From positions 3,196-10,603 of the forward strand of contig VBBB01000121.1 in NCBI GenBank assembly GCA_005882955.1: a stretch of DNA of 7,408 bases, in the 5' to 3' direction. This DNA comes from Candidatus Bathyarchaeota archaeon. Its GTDB lineage: Archaea > Thermoproteota > Bathyarchaeia > 40CM-2-53-6. Of this stretch, positions 1 to 5,919 are shown one piece after another. The position numbers and the translations under genes were made by a program. How positions within the stretch are numbered: position 1 is the stretch's first letter; the number at the start of each line of letters is the position of its first letter. The notes beneath the pieces are model-generated. The model made no database searches, was not told the DNA's origin, and saw only the letters and a list, made by a program, of their open reading frames with translations.

Positions 1-1263
1 GAAGGAGAGTATAAAATGGGTCTTTCCAAGGGTCTCATTATACATCCTCCCAGTCATCTTGGGCAGCCAGTAGTATATTCCCGCGAACAGCCCGAACTCC
101 GAGGCTCCAACCATCACGTAGTGAAAGTGCGCCACAACAAAATATGTGCCCCTTAGGGCGATGTCGAGAGCCAGTGACGAGTTGAAGACGCCTGACAGTC
201 CACCGATTACAAAGATGATGACGGAGCCCAGCGCGAAGAGCATAGGAGTAGTGAGCTTGACCGCTCCTTTGTACATGGTTCCTATGAAAGAAAGCATCAG
301 AACCCCGAAGGGAATTGAGATCATCTCTGTGTTGATCGTAAACACCTCACGCTCCGTCAAACTGATCCCCGTCAAGAACATGTGATGACCGTACACCATG
401 TAGCTCAGCAGAACGACAATTCCGACCGCGGCGAACAGCGGCTTCCTTGCATAGACTGGTCTCCCGGAGAAAGTCGCGATTATTCCGGCTACGATTCCGA
501 ACGCGGGCAGCAAGACGATGTAGACTTCAGGGTGACCGAAGAACCACCAGACATGGTCCCAGAGGATAGAACCACCGGCAGAGGAGGTGAAGAAGGAGGT
601 CCCGAGAAGTCTGTCAGCCTCGAGCATAATGAGACCTGCGATGAGAGAGGGGAAGGCCCATAGAAACTGGAGCATTGTCCAGAAAGTGAACATCGTAAAC
701 ATGGGCAGCTTGACAAAGCTGACACCCCGTGCTCTATGCCAGAGGATCGTGACGAGTATGTTTACGGTGCCGACCGTGTTCGAGGCGGCTAGAACGATGA
801 GGGCTGCAGCTCCCAACGTCTCGCCGGAGCCAGGGCTAAACTGGAGCGACGTAAGTGGAGAATAGTTCGTCCACCCCGATGCGGGAGAGCCTCCCGGAAC
901 GAAGAAACTTGCGAAAGCGGTTATTCCACTGAATACGTACATCCAGTAGCTCGTGGCGTTGAGCCTTGCAAACGCCACGTCGGCGGCTCCTATCTGGAGG
1001 GGAACGAAATAGTTTGCAAAAGCGATTCCCAGCGGCGAGAGGAACCAGAGTACCATGATCAGACCATGCATCGTAACCGCCTCGTTGTACTGTGGAGGCT
1101 GAAGGAATGTCTCAGAGGGGAATGCGAGCTGTGTACGCATGAGAAATGCAAGAATCCCAGCCAAGAAGGCGAAGTAGAACGATGTTACCAGATAGAGAAT
1201 ACCGACCTCCTTATGGTTGGTTGTAAACAACCACCTCTTCAGCCAACCAGTATTCAGGCTCAC
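1..1263 (-). CDS. cox1: Heme-copper oxidase subunit I (A-type cytochrome c/quinol oxidase), 3' end cut by window
   Basis: This is the catalytic subunit of an aerobic terminal oxidase, an integral membrane protein that reduces O2 to water and pumps protons. The window holds 421 residues with no stop; the usual length is above 500, so the C-terminus lies off the left edge. The likely start is the GTG at 1263-1261, 5 nt after the cox2 stop, and the N-terminus contains the typical TTNHKEVGILY. Visible ligands are H66 and H381 (heme a), H244, H293 and H294 (CuB) and H379 (heme a3). Y248 in HPEVY is the cross-linked tyrosine position. The D-channel residues N84, D95, N102 and E246 are all present, which fits an A1-type enzyme. 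Spacing from H244 to H381 matches the Paracoccus enzyme without gaps, and on that alignment the K-channel positions S291, T351 and K354 are A259, F319 and L322, an unusual loss. It is co-oriented with cox2 and probably co-transcribed. The assignment is secure; whether the electron donor is a blue copper protein is inference. Confidence 0.96.
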   Translation of the reverse strand, partial: MSLNTGWLKRWLFTTNHKEVGILYLVTSFYFAFLAGILAFLMRTQLAFPSETFLQPPQYNEAVTMHGLIMVLWFLSPLGIAFANYFVPLQIGAADVAFARLNATSYWMYVFSGITAFASFFVPGGSPASGWTNYSPLTSLQFSPGSGETLGAAALIVLAASNTVGTVNILVTILWHRARGVSFVKLPMFTMFTFWTMLQFLWAFPSLIAGLIMLEADRLLGTSFFTSSAGGSILWDHVWWFFGHPEVYIVLLPAFGIVAGIIATFSGRPVYARKPLFAAVGIVVLLSYMVYGHHMFLTGISLTEREVFTINTEMISIPFGVLMLSFIGTMYKGAVKLTTPMLFALGSVIIFVIGGLSGVFNSSLALDIALRGTYFVVAHFHYVMVGASEFGLFAGIYYWLPKMTGRMYNETLGKTHFILSF

Positions 1264-1268
1264 ACCGC

Positions 1269-1802
1269 CTAGGTGACCACGAGCTTTGCTCTCATGAAAG
1301 CGTGCCCGGCCCCACAAAGCTCGTAACACAGGATCGGGAATGTCCCTGTGGTGGATACTTGGAACCATATCAGGTTGTATTTGCCTGGGATCGCGTCTGC
1401 CTTCACGCGAAGGTCCGGGATGCCGAACGAGTGAAACACGTCGATCGAGGTTATGTTCAGAATCACGATCTTGTTGTGGGGTACAGTCAATACGGCAGGA
1501 ACACCGCAGCCGCTTGTACAGTTGAAGCTCCACGAGAAGCGCTGGCCAGTGACATTGACGTGTAACGCGTTTGGATCGTTCCAGCCATTCGGCGGGTTGT
1601 TGTAGACGCCTATGGCCTGGAAGCTAGCATAGCCCGCGCCTGCTAGCACGGAGGCCATGACTATTACGATTATGAGAACGGTCCGGATCGGAATCTTCCC
1701 GTCCTCCCCATGCTGCGCTGGACCGGAACCAGGTCTAGCCCGGAACTTTGTTGCGAAAAACACTAGGGCTCCTATCGTGATTGTACCGGCAGCGACAGCC
1801 AA
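1269..1802 (-). CDS. cox2: Heme-copper oxidase subunit II with CuA centre
   Basis: Subunit II accepts electrons at a binuclear CuA site outside the membrane and passes them to heme a of subunit I. The protein (177 aa from the TTG at 1802) has two membrane segments at about residues 1-18 and 41-60, then a cupredoxin domain. The CuA ligands are complete: H124, C159, E161, C163, H167 and M170, in the order CYELCGAGHAFM. The DAIPG stretch near residue 136 is also typical. The motif GQRFSWSF (86-93) aligns with GHQWYWSY of mitochondrial/Paracoccus subunit II and puts Phe89 where the cytochrome c-docking Trp normally is. C95 and C99 form an extra close cysteine pair. The start is uncertain: the frame is open for 10 further codons upstream (to a TAG at 1835-1833) and these codons extend helix 1 naturally, yet none is ATG or GTG. 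TTG 1802 or the CTG at 1814 are the options. cox1 follows 5 nt downstream. Confidence 0.94.
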   Translation of the reverse strand: MAVAAGTITIGALVFFATKFRARPGSGPAQHGEDGKIPIRTVLIIVIVMASVLAGAGYASFQAIGVYNNPPNGWNDPNALHVNVTGQRFSWSFNCTSGCGVPAVLTVPHNKIVILNITSIDVFHSFGIPDLRVKADAIPGKYNLIWFQVSTTGTFPILCYELCGAGHAFMRAKLVVT

Positions 1803-1826
1803 AACCCAGTACAGGTTGTAGAGAGA

Positions 1827-1845
1827 CTGGCGCTAATATCGCCAG
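1827..1845 (-). promoter_or_regulatory. Perfect 6-bp stem hairpin upstream of cox2
   Basis: CTGGCG and CGCCAG flank a 7-nt loop. The element lies 25-43 nt upstream of the TTG start of cox2. On the minus strand the loop reads ATATTAG; it contains the in-frame TAG that closes the cox2 frame upstream, and it also resembles a weak TATA element at a suitable distance for a start near 1802-1808. It could be a leader hairpin, an operator or coincidence; the sequence alone does not decide. Confidence 0.35.
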
Positions 1846-1887
1846 CAGACCGCGCCTCAGAAGAGGCCTTCGTCCCCTCCGATCGAG

Positions 1888-1894
1888 ATTTAAG
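1888..1894. promoter_or_regulatory. Candidate TATA box in the divergent cox2 / CuA-protein intergenic region
   Basis: The 232-bp gap at 1803-2034 separates two divergent genes. ATTTAAG on the plus strand (CTTAAAT on the minus) is the best TATA-like element in it and is preceded on the plus strand by purine-rich CGAG, as in a BRE. It could serve either direction, giving leaders of roughly 60 nt for cox2 or 115 nt for the plus-strand gene. A weaker TCAATAT at about 1962-1968 is an alternative for the plus-strand gene. No RNA gene or other ORF was recognised in this gap. Confidence 0.3.
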
Positions 1895-2034
1895 CTTAGT
1901 GAGTACACCGGGACACGAGCGCAAGCGCTAGTTCGATGGTCAGTGCCAGACTCTAGGCCCTTCAATATGGCATCTCTCACGCGGCAGAGTGCTCGTTCCG
2001 TCTTCTCTGATGGTCTCGTGCGGTTGGGTAAACC

Positions 2035-2463
2035 ATGCTGACCAGCAGGACTCTGGCGATTCTCGCAATATCAATTACTGCGTTCTCCGGATTCATCACT
2101 ATCCAGTACTTCCACTTGCCTAGCGCAGCCTTCAGCGTGTCCCTTGCCCAAAGATGTGAAAGACCCGCAGGCTACGTCCTGATGATTCTAGACAACAACG
2201 GATTCAACGACAGTATCCACAGAGGCCAGCCAACCATCGAGTTTCAACGAGGCGATACTGTCAACATTCTAGTTTGCAACCTCGACCCAATCCAGTCCCA
2301 CGGCTTCGCCATCGACCACTATTTTCCCACAGGTGTCACTTTGAGACCGGGCGAAGCATACAAGGTGTCCTTTGTCGCTAAGGAACCCGGTAGCTTCACA
2401 ATCTACTGCAACGTCTTCTGCACAGTCCACGCATTCATGAAAGGCAGACTGGTAGTGAACTGA
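2035..2463 (+). CDS. Small membrane-anchored CuA-domain protein (ba3-type subunit II-like)
   Basis: A 142-aa protein with one N-terminal hydrophobic segment (about residues 7-24) followed by a single cupredoxin domain outside the membrane. It carries H89 (in SHGF), C125, C129, H132 and M135 in the order CNVFCTVHAFM, which is the CuA ligand set. The overall pattern HGF - PGE - F..K.PG.F - CN.(Y/F)C - H..M - VV is closer to the one-helix subunit II of ba3 (B-type) oxidases than to the two-helix subunit II next door. The residue between the cysteines that is Glu in A-type CuA, Gln in ba3 and Trp in N2O reductase is Val127 here; it contributes only a backbone carbonyl, so copper binding is still expected. 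Extra cysteines are C41 and C81. The ATG at 2035 is the only good start. No B-type subunit I is visible nearby, so its partner is unknown: it may be a second subunit II, an electron shuttle or a copper-delivery protein. Confidence 0.85.
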   Translation: MLTSRTLAILAISITAFSGFITIQYFHLPSAAFSVSLAQRCERPAGYVLMILDNNGFNDSIHRGQPTIEFQRGDTVNILVCNLDPIQSHGFAIDHYFPTGVTLRPGEAYKVSFVAKEPGSFTIYCNVFCTVHAFMKGRLVVN

Positions 2464-2496
2464 CGGAAGGGTTTCACCTCTCGAACATGAACTACC

Positions 2497-2504
2497 ATTA
2501 TATA
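2497..2504 (+). promoter_or_regulatory. TATA box of the blue copper gene
   Basis: ATTATATA is the clearest archaeal TATA element in the window. Its centre is about 32 nt upstream of the ATG at 2533, so transcription would begin within a few bases of that codon. This implies a leaderless or nearly leaderless mRNA and argues for the ATG at 2533 over the upstream in-frame TTG at 2521. Confidence 0.7.
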
Positions 2505-2532
2505 CTCTGAAACGCGGGTCTTGCAGAGGAAG

Positions 2533-3258
2533 ATGTCACAATCCCAAACAGCATCGTCAACAGGTCGCGCAGCGTTGGCGTTAGGAGTCGTCGCACTCAT
2601 CATCGGTGCCTCGGCCCTGGGTTACGCCGTCTACCTTGGTCTCAGCCAGTTGCCATCCCAACTATCCGCAGTCACTGTAAATGTACCATGCTCAACAAGT
2701 CAGCCATGCGCGGACAAGACAATCAGAATCGATTGGACCCTCGACGACTCTGGTCAGGACAGATACAACCCCCAGTACGTCACTGTCGTTCAAGGCGACA
2801 ATCTGACGATCATACTCATTACCAACGACACTACAGACGCTCACACCTTCACTATCAATTTGGGACTCAGAGGCTTTTCCAGCAGCACCTTCTTCCAGCT
2901 GAACAACAGCTGGACGGGCCTGTCAAGTGGTAGCTTCATCACGGCTGGGACTCCTGGGTACAACCTTAATTTCACAGGAAAGCCAGACGGATGTATGGAC
3001 AATAATGGCAACACAGTCGCCTGCAACACCCACAAGATGGATGACACTGCAAATGGAGGCACAGGTCCTAACGGGGATTGCAACAACACACTCGAAAATC
3101 CTCCAACCTCAAGTGCCCCCCCGTGTGATCTCTGGTCCGTTGGCTATCTCGGGGTAGTCAATACTCCGGGTGTCTACAAGTTCTTCTGCTTCTATCATCA
3201 GAAAGGCGGCATGTTCGGCTATATCACGGTGCTTCCAAACAAAGGATTCTCCGCCTAA
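2533..3258 (+). CDS. Membrane-anchored type 1 (blue) copper protein, plastocyanin/sulfocyanin-like
   Basis: This 241-aa protein has a short polar N-terminus, one hydrophobic segment (about 13-37) and a long extracytoplasmic cupredoxin domain. Type 1 copper ligands are H104 (in DAHTF), C219, H222 and M227, in the order FFCFYHQKGGM. It most likely carries single electrons at the outer face of the membrane and, given its place beside cox1, cox2 and ctaB, is a good candidate donor to the oxidase CuA in a lineage without visible cytochrome c. Between the two halves of the copper site lies an unusual Cys/Asn/Asp-rich insertion (about 150-200) with C154, C164, C183 and C198; C53 and C59 make a further pair, so up to three disulfides are possible. 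At least five N-x-S/T sequons (N90, N98, N124, N146, N184) suggest a glycosylated surface protein. Start ATG 2533 is chosen from TATA spacing; a TTG at 2521 would add four residues. Confidence 0.88.
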   Translation: MSQSQTASSTGRAALALGVVALIIGASALGYAVYLGLSQLPSQLSAVTVNVPCSTSQPCADKTIRIDWTLDDSGQDRYNPQYVTVVQGDNLTIILITNDTTDAHTFTINLGLRGFSSSTFFQLNNSWTGLSSGSFITAGTPGYNLNFTGKPDGCMDNNGNTVACNTHKMDDTANGGTGPNGDCNNTLENPPTSSAPPCDLWSVGYLGVVNTPGVYKFFCFYHQKGGMFGYITVLPNKGFSA

Positions 3259-3264
3259 TCCCCC

Positions 3265-3280
3265 AATTTTTTATTCTTAT
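3265..3280 (+). terminator. T-rich archaeal-type terminator after the blue copper gene
   Basis: A run of six T followed by more T-rich sequence begins 9 nt after the stop of the blue copper gene, in the gap before the convergent ctaB gene. Archaeal RNA polymerase terminates at such runs without a hairpin. No equivalent T-run is seen on the minus strand for ctaB. Confidence 0.55.
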
Positions 3281-3294
3281 CTTAGACCAATCCG

Positions 3295-4207
3295 TCATAA
3301 TGGATAATGTGGAATAACCTTAACGTCTAAGACCATGGCCAAGAACACGATGGCGAGGTAGGGGCTGGAGAATTTGAAAGCGATCCATGCCTGAGCCTTG
3401 GATGGATTGGCCACGAGTCTGAGATCAACCAGTATCATACCAAGCCCCAGCACCGCTGCAATTGAGAGGTAGACGATGCCTAGGCCGCCGAACGGGACAA
3501 GCATTAACGAGAGGGGCACAAGGAGGAAAGTGTTGAGGGCAATGTACTGTGCAGTCTTCTTCTCGCCCACCACCACCGGGAGCATCGGGATTCCCGCCTT
3601 CGAATAATCGCCCACGGCTCTCATTGCCAGCGCCCAGAAATGACTCGGTGTCCAGACAAAAACCAATAGAGCCATCAACCACGGAGCTAGAGCCGTCAAC
3701 TGTCCAGTCGCTGCCGCCCAGCCCGCAAGCGGAGCACAACTTCCGGCGAACCCTCCTAACACAATATTCAGGGCTGTTCTGGGTTTCAGATAAGTGGTGT
3801 AGAAGAGGACGTAGATAGCGGCGCCGAGAAGAATAGAGAGACTTGCAAGTAGTGGTAGTAGTAGCGCGGATACGACGATTCCTGCTCCATATAGGACGAG
3901 ACCGAAGACGAGAGCCTCGACTGGAGTGACCTCGCCCTGTGGGATCGGCCGGCGGGTTGTCCGTCCCATCGTCCTATCCAAGTCTCGGTCAAGATAACAG
4001 TTCAAGGCTCCCGCCCCTCCAGACGGCGAGAGTTCCTGCGACAATTACCGCAATGAGCCGCACAATATTGACGGTGGAGGCTGCAACGAGGAAAGCCATC
4101 AGCGCTGTAAAGTCCAGCAGGAGAACTATCTTCGGCTTCGTTAACTCCCAGTAGGCACTGAGGGTCTTCGACTTTCGTATCTGCAAGCTTTGCAAGCTCG
4201 GATACAA
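3295..4207 (-). CDS. ctaB: Protoheme IX farnesyltransferase (heme O synthase), frameshifted
   Basis: CtaB/CyoE is a UbiA-family membrane prenyltransferase that adds a farnesyl group to protoheme, making heme O for A-type oxidases, so it belongs with cox1/cox2. The gene is split into two frames. Residues 1-61 (SAYWELTKPKIV, then VAGTLA) are read from a TTG at 4207. The rest (SGGAGALNCYLDRDLDRTM onward, about 242 aa) is in another frame, ending in TGA at 3297-3295. The frames meet between 4027 and 4023; removing one base there restores a normal protein of about 303 aa with the substrate/Mg motif NxxxDxxxD (N-C-Y-L-D-R-D-L-D), YTTYLKPRT, and the second motif DYSKAGIPMLPVVVG. The remainder is multi-helix hydrophobic sequence. 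Because motifs on both sides of the break are intact, a single-base sequencing or assembly error, or a very recent mutation, is more likely than an old pseudogene. A TATA-like box sits about 27 nt upstream of the TTG. Confidence 0.9.
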
Positions 4208-4231
4208 ACAAGTCGAACCACGCCTAAGAGG

Positions 4232-4240
4232 GTTTTTAAC
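4232..4240 (-). promoter_or_regulatory. TATA-like box of ctaB
   Basis: On the minus strand this reads GTTAAAAAC. Its centre is about 27 nt upstream of 4209, so the transcript would begin right at the TTG codons at 4211 and 4207. This supports a leaderless message and the non-ATG start of ctaB at 4207, which is in frame with the CtaB N-terminus. Confidence 0.5.
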
Positions 4241-4386
4241 GATACCTATTCAACAATGACAGGAACGAACCTGCTGGGCAGACTCGGGCTGCCATTATCA
4301 AGAATTGGGCGTAGCGATGCCAGGGAAGAAAAAGTATAGCGATGACTTATTAGATCGTCCTTTTGCCGCCCTTGCCCGTGCAGAAT

Positions 4387-4779
4387 ATGCATCACACTAG
4401 GGTCGTACACTTTGAGATACCGGCCGACAACGAGGAACGCGCAAAGAGCTTCTACCAGAAAGCCTTCGGATGGGACATCAGCAAGTACCCCGGAATGGAA
4501 TACCACATGGTTGGGACTACAGAGATGGACCAGAAGACCCAGATGCCAACGAAACCAGGAGCCATCAACGGCGGACTAACAAAACGCAACAACGAAGTCA
4601 AGAACACCGTCATCACAGTCGACGTCCCGGATATCGAGGCTGCATTGAAGAACATTGAGAAACTAGGCGGCAAGACCGTCCGGAAGAAAGAGCCAGTTAC
4701 TGACATGGGCTTCACAGCCTACTTCAAAGACACCGAAGGAAACATCGTAGGCCTCTGGCAAAGCGCCCGCCGAATGTAA
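4387..4779 (+). CDS. VOC-family (glyoxalase/bleomycin-resistance fold) protein
   Basis: A 130-aa single-domain cytosolic protein with the vicinal-oxygen-chelate fold. It opens with RVVHFEIPADNEERAKSFY and FGWDI, typical of the first beta-alpha-beta module, and ends with DTEGNIVGLWQ, typical of the last strand. Length fits a two-module VOC protein. This subgroup is widespread and generally of unknown substrate; the conserved residue H7 of VHFEIPA is present, but I cannot identify a complete metal site and do not assign glyoxalase activity. ATG 4387 gives the family's usual N-terminus (MHHTRVVHF); TTG 4363 in the same frame would add eight residues. Weak TATA-like stretches lie at about 4330-4338 and 4346-4355. 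It is divergent from ctaB and has no obvious functional link to the oxidase or phosphate genes. Confidence 0.87.
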   Translation: MHHTRVVHFEIPADNEERAKSFYQKAFGWDISKYPGMEYHMVGTTEMDQKTQMPTKPGAINGGLTKRNNEVKNTVITVDVPDIEAALKNIEKLGGKTVRKKEPVTDMGFTAYFKDTEGNIVGLWQSARRM

Positions 4780-4807
4780 GGCACGATTCTACGCGTCGGA
4801 CCGGACC

Positions 4808-4820
4808 CTTCTTTTTCTTT
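4808..4820 (+). terminator. Pyrimidine-run terminator after the VOC gene
   Basis: A C/T-only stretch rich in T begins about 29 nt after the VOC stop codon, in the gap before the convergent PiT gene. It fits an archaeal intrinsic terminator for the plus-strand transcript. Confidence 0.45.
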
Positions 4821-4857
4821 AGACAAGTCCGAGCAGACTACTGCCCGTTCTCTAGTT

Positions 4858-4885
4858 CATTTCAAAACTTGAAATGGGCATTTCA
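4858..4885. repeat. Alternating inverted repeats between VOC and PiT genes
   Basis: Three arms follow each other: CATTTCAA at 4858-4865, TTGAAATG at 4869-4876 and CATTTCA at 4879-4885. Arms 1 and 2 form a perfect 8-bp stem with a 3-nt spacer; arms 2 and 3 form a perfect 7-bp stem with a 2-nt spacer, so the two structures exclude each other. The element ends 8 nt past the 3' end of the PiT gene, so it may be the PiT terminator or 3' processing signal, or a protein-binding site. Confidence 0.6.
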
Positions 4886-4893
4886 GTGGGGCG

Positions 4894-5907
4894 CTATCTT
4901 AGTCCCGCTGAGGAGAGCAAATAGTACATCACCCCGGCTATAGAAGCAGCAGCGGGTATAGTCAGGACCCAAGCATAGACGATTCGTCTGGCGACGCCCC
5001 ATCTTACTGCGGACAAACGGCGTGTGGAACCCACTCCCATTATCGCGCCAGCGATAGTGTGGGTCGTGCTTACCGGTATTCCGAGTGATGCTGTTGCGAA
5101 AAGGGTCGTGGCGGCGGCGGTCTCTGCGCTGAATCCCCCGAAGGGTTGTAGTTTTGTTATTTTCATGCCCATGGTTCGAACTATTCGCCAGCCTCCGAAG
5201 TATGTTCCGAGGCCCATGGCTGTTCCAGCCATCAGGATTACGTAGAAGGGGACGAAGAAGACCGCTCCGAGCAACCCCTGTGCGAACAGTAGAGCGGCGA
5301 TTATTCCCATCGTCTTCTGAGCATCGTTAGTCCCGTGGCCAAGACTGTAGAGGGCTGCTGATACTAGTTGTAGTCGACGGAAAGCGTGGTCCGCTGTTGA
5401 ACGCGAGAACTTGGCGCCGATTCTGCTCGTCAACAGGATGAGACCAATAGCGAGTAGTAATCCTATCAATGGTGAGAGCGCGATAAAGAGAATTATCTTA
5501 CTTACACCTGCGACTTGGACAACTCCCCATCCGCCTTTGACCACGCCCGCCCCGATCAATCCGCCTACCAGAGCATGTGATGAGCTGGTTGGCAGACCGA
5601 ACCACCAAGTTATGATATCCCACGTGATCGCCCCGATTAGAGTCGAGAGGAGAAGCCAAGCGGTTACGATCGCCGGGTCTATCGTTCCCTTTCCGATAGT
5701 GGACGCGACGTTTACGCCGAATACGAAGGCTGCTACGAAGTTGAAGAAGGCAGCCCATAGAACCGCTATCCGCGGCGACAGGACCCGAGTAGACACAATA
5801 GTGGCTACTGAGTTGGCCGCGTCATGGAAGCCATTCAAGAAGTCAAAGAATAACGCGACGAGAATTACAAGGATGACTATCCCGACTGGGACGATGACCG
5901 TTGCCAT
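4894..5907 (-). CDS. pit: PiT-family inorganic phosphate permease
   Basis: A 337-aa multi-helix membrane protein of the inorganic phosphate transporter (PiT/PHO4) family, which imports phosphate, usually as a metal-phosphate complex, with protons or sodium. The family's internal duplication is clear: FLNGFHDAANSVAT (about 24-36) is matched by LGHGTNDAQKTMG (about 189-201), and PTSSSHALVGG (106-116) by PVSTTHTIAGA (278-288). Each half carries the signature Asp and the S/T-S/T-H motif in a re-entrant region. The length is near the compact prokaryotic form and lacks the large cytosolic loop of eukaryotic members. ATG 5907 lies 12 nt after the stop of the upstream DUF47 gene, so the pair is surely one operon. 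Some PiT proteins move sulfate, but the DUF47 partner favours phosphate. Confidence 0.94.
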   Translation of the reverse strand: MATVIVPVGIVILVILVALFFDFLNGFHDAANSVATIVSTRVLSPRIAVLWAAFFNFVAAFVFGVNVASTIGKGTIDPAIVTAWLLLSTLIGAITWDIITWWFGLPTSSSHALVGGLIGAGVVKGGWGVVQVAGVSKIILFIALSPLIGLLLAIGLILLTSRIGAKFSRSTADHAFRRLQLVSAALYSLGHGTNDAQKTMGIIAALLFAQGLLGAVFFVPFYVILMAGTAMGLGTYFGGWRIVRTMGMKITKLQPFGGFSAETAAATTLFATASLGIPVSTTHTIAGAIMGVGSTRRLSAVRWGVARRIVYAWVLTIPAAASIAGVMYYLLSSAGLR

Positions 5908-5919
5908 GGAGCTCTTGAC

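Noticed and set aside
146..865. Several open frames on both strands within the cox1 region
   Set aside because: The minus-strand frame ending at codon 3-1 gives an uninterrupted, motif-complete subunit I over the whole region; the others are overlaps in wrong frames.
1918..1929. Short palindrome AGCGC-AA-GCGCT in the cox2 intergenic region
   Set aside because: Only a 5-bp arm in GC-rich sequence and not at a telling distance from either start; expected by chance.
1735..1980. A minus-strand open frame of 81 codons covering the cox2 leader
   Set aside because: Arg/Leu/Pro-rich, overlaps the cox2 start in another frame and shows no recognisable domain. I considered it as a frameshifted cox2 N-terminus but its sequence does not look like one.
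4181..4200. Direct repeat TGCAAGCT twice near the ctaB start
   Set aside because: It lies in the coding sequence for a repeated Ser-Leu-Gln and is too short to be significant.
4277..4293. GGCAG/CTGCC hairpin between ctaB and the VOC gene
   Set aside because: A 5-bp stem with a 7-nt loop and no nearby T-run or gene end on that side; too weak to call an RNA or regulatory element.
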